Shown here: positions 29,601 to 40,300 of the stretch, piece after piece
Layout of the letters: every line of letters starts with the position of its first letter
Numbering within the stretch: the first letter of the stretch is position 1
Source of the DNA: an uncultured Clostridia bacterium
GTDB lineage: Bacteria; Bacillota; Clostridia; UBA1381
Direction: 5' to 3'
Assembly (NCBI GenBank): GCA_934454215.1
Contig: CAKSGG010000001.1
Span: 1-64,000, forward strand
DNA length: 64,000 bases
Made by a program: the position numbers and the translations under genes
The notes under the pieces: model-generated
The model's input: the letters and a program-made list of their open reading frames with translations, nothing else
Databases searched by the model: none
What the model was told of the DNA's origin: nothing

Positions 29601-30542
29601 AATGCGACAAGCTACAGAATTATTGTTTCCGACAGTGCGGATATGAACAATATATTATACGAAAAACCGCTTACAGATAACAGAGTTATGCAGAGTGTTC
29701 AGACGTATCCGCAAAAGACAAGCACGTATTACTATAAAATAGAGGCATATAATTCAAGAATGGGAGATGAGCCGATTGCGCAGTCATCAGTGAATGAAAT
29801 TACGTTTGACGCATATACTCAGCAAAAGGATGAGGAGCTTATAACGAAAGAAAAATCTAATCTTGCGTCATCATGGCTCGGCACTGTGGGAACGCAGTAT
29901 ATAAGAAATGCGAGCGATAGCTGTAACGTGATTCAGATGAGTGATGACGGACAATATGTAAGATTTACGGCGGACAGCCAAAATGTAAATCATCGTCTTG
30001 TATACGGAAAATATCCGTATTACAGCGTTGAAAAGTATAGCAGCGTATATGACCCGTCAACAACAATCAGTACATCATTAAAAATAAGATTCCCGAACAA
30101 AGATAAGTTCGGAGATTATGCGGACGCTCCGTTTATACATATGTCGCCATCGGTATTCAGCGATATGTCATACGGCGGACACGGAAAGGCTGCATTTTTC
30201 AGAATCCAAAAATCAGATGATAAATATATTCTGTACAAGGGTCTTGCGGTAAAGGCAAATCCTGTTACAAAAATCGGAGAGTATACAAGTAATGAGCTTT
30301 TCGGCAGATGGATAGACGTTACTGTTGACATAAACATAGATACAAAAACCGCATATATGACGTTTGACAATAAATATACGGCGGAATTGAATATGGACGA
30401 AATAAGCTGGGGCGACAGCGGATATTCGTGGAACAAGGGCAATTATCTGAGATTCTATGATTTTATTTTACGGGGGGACGGAAATAATGATTTCGTCATG
30501 GACGTAAAGGATGTAACGGCAGCAAGAAAGGTGAACAAATAG
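26700..30542 (+). CDS. Large secreted right-handed beta-helix protein
   Basis: The protein has 1280 residues. A signal peptide (about 1-27) is followed by the shared two-part N-terminal region (KTIEIKGKTD and LKFFVWTNMKEMIP). A long right-handed parallel beta-helix runs from about 260 (AYYVAQNGSDSA) to about 930. An FN3-like domain (about 940-1045) and a LamG-like domain (about 1050-1275) follow. The helix contains the PGEW turn and a later HVRYNYIHDN...GIVMDD block also present in the proteins at 37371 and 46023. Glycosidase families such as GH120 and GH141 and several polysaccharide lyases share this fold, so it is probably a pectin-directed glycosidase or lyase. The family is not settled by eye. 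Confidence 0.78.
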   Translation: MNKKGFWAFILCLILILNISAIGTVHADNISYYEAHKTIEIKGKTDKIYANKFVTLVLKTENRVINIGETIIDGLGNYKYAFKLKELPQEAELFVKCADENVTETAYEAILNTKSFVSVNYETEESSDGYRIIADMSPVLEKSESYTAIAAQYDSSGALTGCKIFNSSDMDDASLFDKTVEKSGALKFFVWTNMKEMIPSAYTSEGGGKLILKFGINADKQAREGYTSLKSENNYELFNKAKAEITDEFNVIQSSKPDIKRAYYVAQNGSDSALGDKSSPFATIERALEEYSRLSDEEKDSWTAVYLREGEYNINTDINISAGKLFIGAYNDERVVLKNTRSVGGDKIIKVDESNTDKEIINRINPDAENMYYIDYSDLGIDKMPGFTYGTSGTKPVLTYNGKTQYISRYPNAGDTYIQEVYDSGYDDDKNYTENVEFVPVDKKPFVWKQSNEIGVSGQLCVTWYYNHMQADFDYEKGTVKTPARQTVSQGNKCAVQLVNHPEDKAHFYYYNIFEEIDMPGEWCSSDAEKRIYIYLENKSASDKLEISAQTAQSLINIEQSEDVVIDSIEFNTAQRALNISGSKRVVVQNCGFENITKRCVGINLCEYCGVINSEFKNCGYGVGIGGGKDNLISLKAERNFVQNCHFNKMSQTCVSIGESCGNVISHNLGENYDASCFSIFGGCENIIEYNESSSGGFNGNEANIIYIDGQYTSRNNHVRYNYIHDNSPEPRKILLGAGIVMDDLGESNFAYGNILKNIGSTLSANGGDNNMYDSNIIIDCIKPYGATDGMYGNEKKFGEMISDIRTGVRFGKYFDYSLDGTNWSARYPNAVDRMEYLSGVSRQWNTGDHTSEDMRFAMSATGNYFTNNITVNSEGIEIGPNITDYYSYENPEISVPQYEGNDYNVVYNNTERDTINLNDIEYFSRIGMQSVPQYENKSSGLEIIYPKQSGALVSGNVIEAVWKRADNATSYRIIVSDSADMNNILYEKPLTDNRVMQSVQTYPQKTSTYYYKIEAYNSRMGDEPIAQSSVNEITFDAYTQQKDEELITKEKSNLASSWLGTVGTQYIRNASDSCNVIQMSDDGQYVRFTADSQNVNHRLVYGKYPYYSVEKYSSVYDPSTTISTSLKIRFPNKDKFGDYADAPFIHMSPSVFSDMSYGGHGKAAFFRIQKSDDKYILYKGLAVKANPVTKIGEYTSNELFGRWIDVTVDINIDTKTAYMTFDNKYTAELNMDEISWGDSGYSWNKGNYLRFYDFILRGDGNNDFVMDVKDVTAARKVNK

Positions 30543-30557
30543 AAAGGATGAACTAAT

Positions 30558-33500
30558 ATGAAATTCAAAAAGGCTTTGGCGGTTTTTGCCGCCGCTTCGA
30601 TGCTGGCAGGCTGTATTCCCGTTATGGCGGAAACTTTTGACGAGCCTACAAGACGGTACATATATTCAAATGATTTTGAAACTGAAAAACCCGCATGGGA
30701 CGCAGTTACAACATCACTTGAGGAGGACCCGTCGGACAGCTCAAATCATGTTTTGAAAATAAGTCAGACAAAGGGGACAATAAAATATTATACGATAGGT
30801 TATGCATCAAACGTATATGATTTCAGCAAAAAATGGACGATGTACGGCGTTGACGGAAGCAAAAAGACGGTTACGCAGGCGGATATGTATTTGCCGTCGT
30901 CGCTTTTAGGTGAGCTTGGAGATACGGGCGTATTTGAAGTAGCTGTACCGATAAGTGATGACGCATGGACGCATGATTCGACAGGAAAAATGACGATTAC
31001 AAAAACACAGGGCAGTGATAATTTTACTTTGACGCAGGGGAAAAGCTCAATGACTGTTGAGCCTGATACTTGGTTTAATATAAAGTATATATTTCAACTG
31101 CTTGATACATATACATCGGGCAGTGCGCCTGTAAGCATATATATAAATAATGAATTGTTTGCAAGTGCGGCGGTAAGCGCTTGGTGGAAAGACGGAGTTA
31201 ATCCGGGCTTTACCTCGGCGCAGTCGGTAAAGGGTTTAACGTTTACTCCGAAGGTTGATATAAATAACGGATATTATCTTGACAATGTTTCAATTTACGA
31301 ATATGTAGACCAAGAGCTTAATTTAAGCGTGTCGGACGGAGAAACGGGCGTTGCGGGGGACAGTAAATTTACCGCAAGCTGTAATGCGGATATTAACGCA
31401 AAGGATTTCGAGGGTAAAATTACGGCTGAGGATTCGCAGGGAAACAGTTTTATTGCCGACGTTACGCAGGAGGACGAAAAAACTATAGGATTTATGTTTT
31501 ACGGACTTGCCGATGAAACGGAATACACTCTGAAAATCGGCGATGTAATAAGCGGTGAGGCATCAATAATAGGAAAACAAATTAAATTTACAACCAAAGC
31601 CGCAGAGTTTATGTTTGTAAATGCCGATTTGGCAGACGGTGCGGAAATCGAGCCGGGAGATTATACAATAAATCTTTCATTCTCGCAAAAGCTGTCGGCG
31701 GAGGAACTGGAAAAATGCATGTCGGTTGAGGACGAGGACGGAAAAGAAATAACATATACTTTGCAGCAGAGCAGTGAAACAAAAATTTCCGCAGCATTGA
31801 TGAATCTTGAGGAGCTGACGGGATATACTTTGAAAATTGACAGTGCTCTTGAAAGTATAGGCGGTCTGCCTCTTTCGGCTGAATTCAATTTAAATTTCAG
31901 AACATTGCAAAAGCCCGATGAACCGATTATCGACCCGTACGACCCTGCGGCAAGCAACGATAAAATTATATTAACGCAGGAGGATTTGGAGGCAGGTCCG
32001 TGGTATGTTTCAAATTCAAGCGTCGGGAGCGTATCGGTTGAAAATGACGGGGACAGTAATTATATCAGATTTCATCTGAATGACAAAACGGAGGAGAGAG
32101 TTAATTTCTACCCGAAAGCAAAAGATGCTTATACCGAAATCGAATCAAAATCGGCAAATTATTTACTTGATAATATGCTTGTATTTGAATATGAGGTAAA
32201 ATATCCCGACATCTCAAAGATTTCAAGAAGCGATATACTCTTTTCCATGTTCCCGAATGATGAGAGCGTTGCGGAGGATAAGGACGCAGGAGTATGGACT
32301 CCCGCACTTGGCAATTGCTATACGCAATCAACAGGTCTGAGAACATTAAAAACGGTTGTGTCAAAAACTGCGGTAACCGTAAAGAAAACGGAAGAAATTG
32401 CCGATGAATGGATAAAAATGAAAAGCGTAATTGATACCAAAACGGGCGCAGTATGGGTATATATGCCCAACGGTACAATAAACAAAACAAGCCTGAATAT
32501 GCACGATTCGCCGAACTGGGGTGCAAGCGACATATACTACGAATGGGGTAAGTATATGTACACAAAGCAGATAATAATGGGACTTACGGCTGTTGATAAT
32601 ACGGGAGCGGATATGTACATAAGAAATTTCAGTGCAAGGCGTATTACAAACACTTTGAGCGTCGTAAATGCAAATTTCAATTACGGAGATTATTATGTCG
32701 ATTCATCGAATATACAGCTTGAATTTAACGACGATGTTGATTTATCGGCATTTGACGGCTGCGTATATATAACCGATACGGACGGAAACAGAGTAGATTG
32801 TGACTTAGATGTAAGCGGAGAAGATAAAAGCTTTACCGTATCGGTATCGGGACTAAAGCCGTATACGCAGTATTATCTGAACATTGAGGGCTTAAGAGCA
32901 AAATCCTTGAGAGCGATGTCGGAAAAGTTTGAACGCTTATTCGCGACAAAAAAATCAAGTAAAATATTTGTCGATACACAGGATAAAAACGCTGTTTTGA
33001 ATACCTACGGGAAAAAGCTTTCAAAAGCCGATAAGCTTGATTATACCGTGGTTTTAAAGAGCGAGGATTCAAGTACGGCGGATATACTCGGAGCCGTTGC
33101 GGTTTACGGTGAAAACGATAAGCTGCTGTCAATTAAATATAATAATTTGCAGCTTGGAGAAAATGAGTTTAAATTAACCGATATACCTAACGGAGCGGTT
33201 TCCGTAAAAATATATGCGTGGAATGTGAAAGACGGAAAAATCAGCGGCTTGCTTCATGAGCCTGACAGCTTGCAGGGGTCTGTTAAGTCGGAATATACAT
33301 TGGATAAATCAAAAACACTTCCTCAATTTAAAACCGCAATTGCCGACAATACGAAATCCGTTATAGGCATATCGGGAAAAACGGAGGATAGCGACGGAAT
33401 ATATACAATAGCCGTTCTTGACGGAAAAGATACTCCGATAACGGAAATTCAAAACAAAACGCTTGCGCTTATTTATGCAAACGTAAATAACGGAGAATTT

Positions 33501-34718
33501 TCATCAAGCGCTGTGCTTGACTATCCGAGCGGTACTTATACGGTTTACGTTATAACCGATAGCGGAGCATATTCGGATAATTTTGAATATATCAGACTTG
33601 ATGATTTGGTTGAGAATTATATTAAGAAAATCGCCGACGGAACGATAGCGCAGAACCAAATATATTCAAAAACCGCCGAATACAATGCCGGAATAGGAAT
33701 TGATTTGAACACCGAGTTTGTTTCGGAAAGAGATAAAGCCTTATTCAATAAGAGAATGTATGAAAAAAGAACTCTGCTGACAGGTGCGTCGAATGAGGAA
33801 TATGCCCGTCAGCTTCAAAATAATATACAATTTGCAAGAGATGAGATAAATTATCTTAACGAGCTTTCGTCAATCACATATTACGGACTGATTAAAGATA
33901 AGCTTGCTGACGGAGTGAAGTTTACCGATATTGACTTTACGCAGTACAATGCACTGGACAATTCCAAGCAGTCAACCGTTCAGTCGGCGTTTATCGGAAG
34001 AACATTTGCTGACGGAGATGAGGTCAAGACTTTCTTTGACAAACAGGTAAAGGACGCAAAAAACGGCGGAACTGTATACGGCGGCGGCAACGGCGGCAGT
34101 ACATCAAGCGGCAACGGCGGCGGTTCAAATCTGAATACCATTATCAACAATGATAAGCGGGAAACAACGGCAGATGATGTATTTTCTGATTTGGGAAATT
34201 ACTCATGGGCTAAAGAGGCAATATTGAATCTTGCAAAGAGAGGAATTATCAACGGAGTTGAAAAAAATAAATTTGCTCCCGACGGACTTGTTACAAGAGA
34301 GCAGTTTGTAAAAATGGCGGTTCTTGCAATGGATATTCATAATGAAAAGGGAATTGCGGATTTTGATGATGTAGCTCCCGGGGCGTGGTACGGCTCTTAT
34401 ATAGCCTCCGCAAAGCAGAAAAACATAATTAACGGCATAAGCGACACTGATTTCGGCGTGGGCAGCAATATAACCAGAGAAGATGTTGCGGTAATAATTT
34501 ACAGAATGTTTGAGCAAAAGGGAATAAAGTTTATGAACACAAAATCGGATTTTGACGATATGAGCGGTATAAGCGACTATGCGTATGCGGCTGTAAGCGC
34601 TCTTGCAGGAGAGGGAATAATAAACGGAACGGGAGAAAACAAATTCTCGCCGAAGAACAATACAACAAGGGCAGAAGCGGCGGTTTTGATAAACGCCTTT
34701 ATGAAAGGAGTTAAATGA
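30558..34718 (+). CDS. SLH-anchored LamG/Ig-like surface protein
   Basis: The protein has 1386 residues. After the signal sequence comes a LamG-like domain (about 30-250) and two Ig-like domains (to about 450), then a second LamG-like region (about 460-700), another Ig-like domain, and the module with VSVKIYAWNVKDGK near 890. A helical stretch and a Gly/Ser/Asn-rich linker (about 1172-1195) lead to three SLH repeats (about 1200-1386; TREQFVKMAVLAMD, TREDVAVIIYRMFE, TRAEAAVLINAFMK). SLH repeats bind pyruvylated wall polymers, so this should display binding modules on the cell surface. The signal sequence contains LAGC, a lipobox-like motif, alongside a possible signal peptidase I site. The stop overlaps the next gene. 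Confidence 0.85.
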   Translation: MKFKKALAVFAAASMLAGCIPVMAETFDEPTRRYIYSNDFETEKPAWDAVTTSLEEDPSDSSNHVLKISQTKGTIKYYTIGYASNVYDFSKKWTMYGVDGSKKTVTQADMYLPSSLLGELGDTGVFEVAVPISDDAWTHDSTGKMTITKTQGSDNFTLTQGKSSMTVEPDTWFNIKYIFQLLDTYTSGSAPVSIYINNELFASAAVSAWWKDGVNPGFTSAQSVKGLTFTPKVDINNGYYLDNVSIYEYVDQELNLSVSDGETGVAGDSKFTASCNADINAKDFEGKITAEDSQGNSFIADVTQEDEKTIGFMFYGLADETEYTLKIGDVISGEASIIGKQIKFTTKAAEFMFVNADLADGAEIEPGDYTINLSFSQKLSAEELEKCMSVEDEDGKEITYTLQQSSETKISAALMNLEELTGYTLKIDSALESIGGLPLSAEFNLNFRTLQKPDEPIIDPYDPAASNDKIILTQEDLEAGPWYVSNSSVGSVSVENDGDSNYIRFHLNDKTEERVNFYPKAKDAYTEIESKSANYLLDNMLVFEYEVKYPDISKISRSDILFSMFPNDESVAEDKDAGVWTPALGNCYTQSTGLRTLKTVVSKTAVTVKKTEEIADEWIKMKSVIDTKTGAVWVYMPNGTINKTSLNMHDSPNWGASDIYYEWGKYMYTKQIIMGLTAVDNTGADMYIRNFSARRITNTLSVVNANFNYGDYYVDSSNIQLEFNDDVDLSAFDGCVYITDTDGNRVDCDLDVSGEDKSFTVSVSGLKPYTQYYLNIEGLRAKSLRAMSEKFERLFATKKSSKIFVDTQDKNAVLNTYGKKLSKADKLDYTVVLKSEDSSTADILGAVAVYGENDKLLSIKYNNLQLGENEFKLTDIPNGAVSVKIYAWNVKDGKISGLLHEPDSLQGSVKSEYTLDKSKTLPQFKTAIADNTKSVIGISGKTEDSDGIYTIAVLDGKDTPITEIQNKTLALIYANVNNGEFSSSAVLDYPSGTYTVYVITDSGAYSDNFEYIRLDDLVENYIKKIADGTIAQNQIYSKTAEYNAGIGIDLNTEFVSERDKALFNKRMYEKRTLLTGASNEEYARQLQNNIQFARDEINYLNELSSITYYGLIKDKLADGVKFTDIDFTQYNALDNSKQSTVQSAFIGRTFADGDEVKTFFDKQVKDAKNGGTVYGGGNGGSTSSGNGGGSNLNTIINNDKRETTADDVFSDLGNYSWAKEAILNLAKRGIINGVEKNKFAPDGLVTREQFVKMAVLAMDIHNEKGIADFDDVAPGAWYGSYIASAKQKNIINGISDTDFGVGSNITREDVAVIIYRMFEQKGIKFMNTKSDFDDMSGISDYAYAAVSALAGEGIINGTGENKFSPKNNTTRAEAAVLINAFMKGVK

Positions 34719-37357
34719 TGAATATGAAAAACAAATTTTTGATTTGTCTTATATTTGTTCTTTCTCTGCTGACGTGTGCGGCGTCGGCGGAGGAGATCGA
34801 TTCCAAGGTTACGGATTTTTTGATAAATACGGGATTTATCACCGAAGAGCAAACAAAAGAGCCTGACAGCTATATAACAAGGGGCGACTTTGCCGACATG
34901 GCGGCAAGGCTTATTCCCAATAGGGAGGGTATAACATATACTGCGGAACAGCAGGTTTTTGCCGATTTGTCAATAAAGGATTCAAGATACCAAAGTATAA
35001 TGTATATGACGGAAACTCAAATTGTAAAGGGCGTGTCGTCAGTTGAATTTGCGCCGAACGATGAAATAAGATACAATGACGCATGTGCGGTTATGGTCAG
35101 AATTTTGGGATATGATTTTAATAAATCGGAAAATTATATTTCAGAGGCGGGCAAATACGGAATTACAAACGGAGTGACCAATGATGGCAATAAAATTACG
35201 AGGCGCAGTGCTCTGCGTATGATGTATAATATGCTTTTTGCAAAGCTTGATATGAAAGTTACCGTCAATAATATAACCGTTTCCGAAAAAGGACTTTTCA
35301 TGACCGAGCGTTTCGGTATTCATGAAATAAACGGCATTGTTGAGGACGACGGAAAAACGGCGCTGACGGGCGAAAGTACAATAGGCGGTGACAATATTAA
35401 AATCAGCGGAACGGTATATGCGGATAAAACAAACAAGGATTGTTTCGGCTGTAATGTGTACGCATATTATAAGGAAATTGACAATACCGATACGGTGATT
35501 TATGTTTATGCTCCCGACACGAAAAACGTAATTGAGGAATATGACGCATCCGATATAAAGGATTTTGACGGAAGTACATACAGCGTGTATACGGACGAAA
35601 AGCAAAGCAAAACGAAAACAAGAAAGCTTGTAAAGGATTATAAAATCATTTATAATACGAAATCCGTAACGGGCGGCATTTCACAGGATAAGCTGAAAAA
35701 ATATATGAAGCCCGACTGCGGAAGCGTCAGACTTATAGACAATGACAATGACGGAAGATTTGATATTGTTATCGTTGTTTCGTATGAAACCGTTATAGTA
35801 AAATGGTATTCGGGAGAAACGAAAACGGTTTATAACAAATACAAGCAGCCCGAATCCGTTTCGTTTGACGGAGTTGATACGGTTGAGGCAGAAAACACAT
35901 CGGGCAATTATATGACAATTGATAATATTGCCGAAAACAATGTACTGTCAGTTATGCGCAGTATAGAAGGAAATTATGCAAGGGTGATAATCAGCGGCGA
36001 ATATGCGCAGGGTACGTTAGAGTCAATAACGGGCGATATGAAAGAAATCACAATCGGCGGTAAAACATATTCGGCTGCCGAGGAATTAAAGGAATATATT
36101 GATACTCCGCCTGTCGGAGCGAACGTAAAGGCATTTATCAGACATGACGGAAAAATTGCTTATTTTGCCGCTCAGCCCGGCGAAAACGGCATGATGGTAT
36201 ACGTTCAGAGAGCGTATTACAGCGACAATAACAGCGATAAGGTTATTTTAAAAGCGTATACGGAAAATAAAGAGGCAAAGGAAATTACCGTTGCCAACCG
36301 TGTGAGCATTGACGGACAAAGCTTTAAGACCGCCGAAAAGGTAATGGAATATCTTACGTCACAGGAAACGGGACTGAACAATATTGTTCTTATCAAATTC
36401 AACGATGACGGAGAGGCTATTTCGATTGATTTACCGTATAAGGACGGAATTTATAAAAGCGGAGAAACGGCAAAAAGCTGGCACATTGCCGACGGAATGT
36501 ATATGCTGAATACGGCTATAGATTCGGGCGTAATAAACGGAAAAATCGGCGCTGACGATACGGCAAAGGTGTTTATTGTACCCGAAAACGGAGCAATCGA
36601 GGACTGCTCTGTCGTAAATATATATTCGGGATATGTATCAAATTACAATGCTAAATATAAATATTCGGTATATACGTCAGATGACGATAAAATGCTTGCT
36701 GACGCAATTATAATTTACCGTGATGTGACAGGGTACGATTTGCATAATTCATCTATTGCGTCGGTGCGCCCGAGAATGATTGTTACGGATATAAAGCAGG
36801 TCGTGAATGCCGATACAAATGATTTGTGCTGGGATTTGACGGTCACAAAAGGAGGATATGAAACAAGCGTAAGAACAAAAACCGAGGACGGAATTAAATG
36901 CTGGAAGAGCGGTAAGTCTGTTCAGGTCGGTGATGTAATAAGATACGGTACGGATAAATCGGGATATATTCCCGACAATCAGCTTGTTATCTGCTACAGT
37001 CCCGCAACGGATAAAAATACTTTGATTTACGATACGGGTGCTTTTAACGGAGTGCCAAACAGGGTATTCGGAGAAAAATATCAGTACGCATTGGTTATGG
37101 GTAAGGCGTATGAGATGAATGAACGTTTTATAAGAATCCATAATATGTGCAAAGGCTCTTTGGGTGAAAAAGATGAAATGCGCTTGTTTGGTATTTCAAA
37201 TATGAAGTATATTGTTTATGATAAGACGCAGCCTAAGAAAGTACGATTCGGCGACTGGACGGACGTTGTTACTGAAGTAACGGAACCGTCAAATACGGAC
37301 GTCCATATATTCGACTATAACGAGGCTTCTATAGGTTATATTTATGTTGTTAAGTAA
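34718..37357 (+). CDS. SLH-domain protein of unknown function, first copy
   Basis: The protein has 879 residues from the ATG at 34718, chosen because AAAGGAG lies seven bases upstream. The ATG at 34715 (ATGA overlap with the previous gene) is also possible. After the signal peptide there are divergent SLH-like repeats (about 30-185; ITRGDFADMAARL, RYNDACAVMVRILGY, ITRRSALRMMYNM). A beta-rich region of about 680 residues follows, which I do not recognise as any catalytic family. It includes SVRLIDNDNDGRFDIVIVVS and repeated domains starting with INGIVEDDGK. The paralogue at 57101 has the same layout. Both directly follow an SLH-anchored module array, suggesting a joint surface role. Confidence 0.75.
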   Translation: MNMKNKFLICLIFVLSLLTCAASAEEIDSKVTDFLINTGFITEEQTKEPDSYITRGDFADMAARLIPNREGITYTAEQQVFADLSIKDSRYQSIMYMTETQIVKGVSSVEFAPNDEIRYNDACAVMVRILGYDFNKSENYISEAGKYGITNGVTNDGNKITRRSALRMMYNMLFAKLDMKVTVNNITVSEKGLFMTERFGIHEINGIVEDDGKTALTGESTIGGDNIKISGTVYADKTNKDCFGCNVYAYYKEIDNTDTVIYVYAPDTKNVIEEYDASDIKDFDGSTYSVYTDEKQSKTKTRKLVKDYKIIYNTKSVTGGISQDKLKKYMKPDCGSVRLIDNDNDGRFDIVIVVSYETVIVKWYSGETKTVYNKYKQPESVSFDGVDTVEAENTSGNYMTIDNIAENNVLSVMRSIEGNYARVIISGEYAQGTLESITGDMKEITIGGKTYSAAEELKEYIDTPPVGANVKAFIRHDGKIAYFAAQPGENGMMVYVQRAYYSDNNSDKVILKAYTENKEAKEITVANRVSIDGQSFKTAEKVMEYLTSQETGLNNIVLIKFNDDGEAISIDLPYKDGIYKSGETAKSWHIADGMYMLNTAIDSGVINGKIGADDTAKVFIVPENGAIEDCSVVNIYSGYVSNYNAKYKYSVYTSDDDKMLADAIIIYRDVTGYDLHNSSIASVRPRMIVTDIKQVVNADTNDLCWDLTVTKGGYETSVRTKTEDGIKCWKSGKSVQVGDVIRYGTDKSGYIPDNQLVICYSPATDKNTLIYDTGAFNGVPNRVFGEKYQYALVMGKAYEMNERFIRIHNMCKGSLGEKDEMRLFGISNMKYIVYDKTQPKKVRFGDWTDVVTEVTEPSNTDVHIFDYNEASIGYIYVVK

Positions 37358-37370
37358 GGGGGCGCTTTAA

Positions 37371-40300
37371 TTGAAAGTAAAATTAATTATATCGGTTTTT
37401 GCGTGCCTTGCAATGACAGCTCTGACGGCAAACGCTCAAAACAGCCATGATTTTACATTCGGCTTATCCGATGAATTTCCTGCCGTAATGTCTTTCAGTA
37501 AAGATGAAACGGGGGAGGACACATTTAAAAGATTTCAGCAGGTGCGGAGTGAGCTGCCCGATGAGCTGCCGATATTTGAGCCGTACGAAACGGAGGGAAA
37601 GCAGGCAATATATATCGCAAAAAACGGTGACGATTCAAATTCGGGAACAATTGATAAGCCCTTGAAAACCTTTGATGAAGCCTTTGCGAGAACGGCGAGG
37701 GCGGATAAAAGCGGTGACGGCTTTGTTATATATGTTCGTGAGGGCATATATGACATGAGCAACGGCTTGAATATTCCCGATAAAATTTCGGGAACGGAGG
37801 ACTGCCCCGTTATAATCAGCGCATATCCGAATGAAAATGTAAAGCTTACGGGCGGTATAAGCGTTAAGGGAAGTGAATTTAAGGTTGCGGACGATGAAGT
37901 TGCAATGCGAAAGCTCCCGGAGAGTGCGAAGGGAAAGGTTTATTCGGTAAATTTGAAGGATTTGGGATATACCGAATATCCGTCAATAACGAGAACCACA
38001 GCCCCGAAATTAACGGTTGACGGTACGGAATATACTGTTGCACGCTGGCCCAATGCCGAAAATGTGGCAATGAAAAAATATGAGGGTGAGGACGCTGTCA
38101 ACGGTGTAATAGACCAAGGACCTGTCGCAGAGGACGCAATTACGGGAGCAAAGCCGGAACCCGATTACGGTCAGGGGTTTGAGTTTTGTATTCTTGACCC
38201 AAGACCCTTTTCATGGGAAAATACGGACGATATATGGGTATACGGTTCGTTCTTTGCCGAGTATCTGCAAAATTATGAGCGTATAAAGGGAATGAATCCC
38301 GAAAAAAGCTCGCTCAGAATGTACGGCGGAAATGCGAACTACGGAGCAAATTATAATTCGCACCATACATATTATTATCTGAATGTGCTTGAAGAACTGG
38401 ATATTCCCGGGGAATGGTATCTTGACAAATCAACGGGTATACTGTATGTTTACCCTGTAAAAGATTTAAAGGACAGCAGTGTTGATATAGCAATGAGTAC
38501 AAATAATATTATTACATTTGATAAGGGTACGGAGTATGTTGTGTTAAACGGTATTGAGGTTACGGGAACAACGTCGGTCGGCATAAAGCTGAGCGGTTAC
38601 AGAAACGTAATTCAAAATTGCACCATTAAGGAATGCGGCAGCAGCGTAAAATATGAAAATGCAAAAAACTGCGGAACAATATGCAGTAAGCTGTACGGAA
38701 GTATAGCTATTGACAATACCCTTACAAGCAAAAGCGTTGCCGATGACCAGAATCTGCGCCCGACACGGAATTTTATACAGAATAATATCGTGTATGACGC
38801 ACAGATAAATGTCAGATACGGAGTACAGCACATTGTATCGCACAATACGATTTTGAATTGTCCGGGTATGTGTATTTACATTGCGAATACAGAAGAGTCG
38901 ATAATAGAATTTAACGAGGTTGCAGGCGGCCCGTACAGAACTATTGACGGAGGTATGATTTATCTGGAGGGCGGAACGAATAATATATATAATCATGTGA
39001 GATATAATTATTTCCATCACTCCACCATGACGATAAGAAACTATCCGTTCGGAATATATTTTGATGATGTAACAAGCAATTGCTTTGCTTACGGAAATAT
39101 AGTTCAGCAGGGTTGTATGTTCATGCACGGCGGCTCGAACAATACGTATTATAATAATGTTATCATAGACAATACAAGCTCCTCGCCGTCCGTTTATAAC
39201 AGTAACAATTATTACAGAGGCGGTATGCTTGAAGCATTGAAAGGGTATCTTTTCGGCGGCTCGAGAGTTTACTGGAACAATAATGGCAATATGAAAATAG
39301 GTCAGGTTACATGGAAAAACCGCTATCCTGCCGTGTACAGCTTTTTTGAGGAATCGAGAGCCGTTGAAAAAGCACGTCTTAATCCGAATTATACGTTCGG
39401 CGAATTGGATAAGGAATGGATACGTCCGAGACGGGGCGTGTACATGAATAATCTTATGTACAATTCAAATCCTCCGTCAAATGACAATGAACTGGAGGGG
39501 GGTACGGCGCTTTGGAAAGACAACTACAATGCGCCCAAGGAAAACAGTCCGTTTATAGATTATGATAATCTGAATTATAATATTGCGTCATATGACGAAT
39601 TACGAAAGAATATTCCGACGTTTGAGGAAATACCCGCACAGGAGCGGCGCGGTGTATCGGACATTGTTGAAAAGATAAAGCAGAGCGAAAAAATATATCC
39701 GATGTCGCCGATTCCGCCCGAGTCGGGACGTGAGTTTATAAATAATGTTTCATTTAAATGGACAAAAAATCCCGAGGCACAGTATTATTATTTTGAGCTT
39801 TCAACAGACGAAAAATTCGAGAATATAATAGCCGATAAAAAATCAACGTATAACTATTTTGTACTTGCGGATGATTTGGATATTGACACGACATATTACT
39901 GGCGTGTAACGGCATATTCGTACGGACAGTGCGTTGAAAACAAGGTCGTTGTTATGGACACCGCAAGCTTTAGGACGTATACATATGAAGAGGCGGCGGC
40001 AAGAACGACGCTTGATACTTCGGGATATACTTCATCACGTGAAAAAATCATGGAAATCGTTGAAAAATATGTAAACGAGGACAACGGAACAGACATAGGA
40101 ATCGGAGTTTACAAGCAAGGAACAAAGGAGCGGATAGCAAAGCTTATTGAGGACGCCGACAAGCGCATGGAGGGCTATGCTCTGCAAGCCGAGGTTGAAA
40201 AGGAAATCAAGTATATTGACAGCGAGTATATAAATATACTGAATGAAAATGCAATTCCTTATGTGAGAACCTACAAGACCATGAATATAAGCGACTGGAA

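Noticed and set aside
30460..30542. Dockerin-like ending (GDGNNDFVMDVKDVTAARK) of the beta-helix protein at 26700
   Set aside because: Only one short calcium-loop-like stretch is present and it aligns with the last strand of the LamG-like domain in the neighbouring protein (MYIRNFSARRITN). There is no second dockerin repeat and no cohesin seen.
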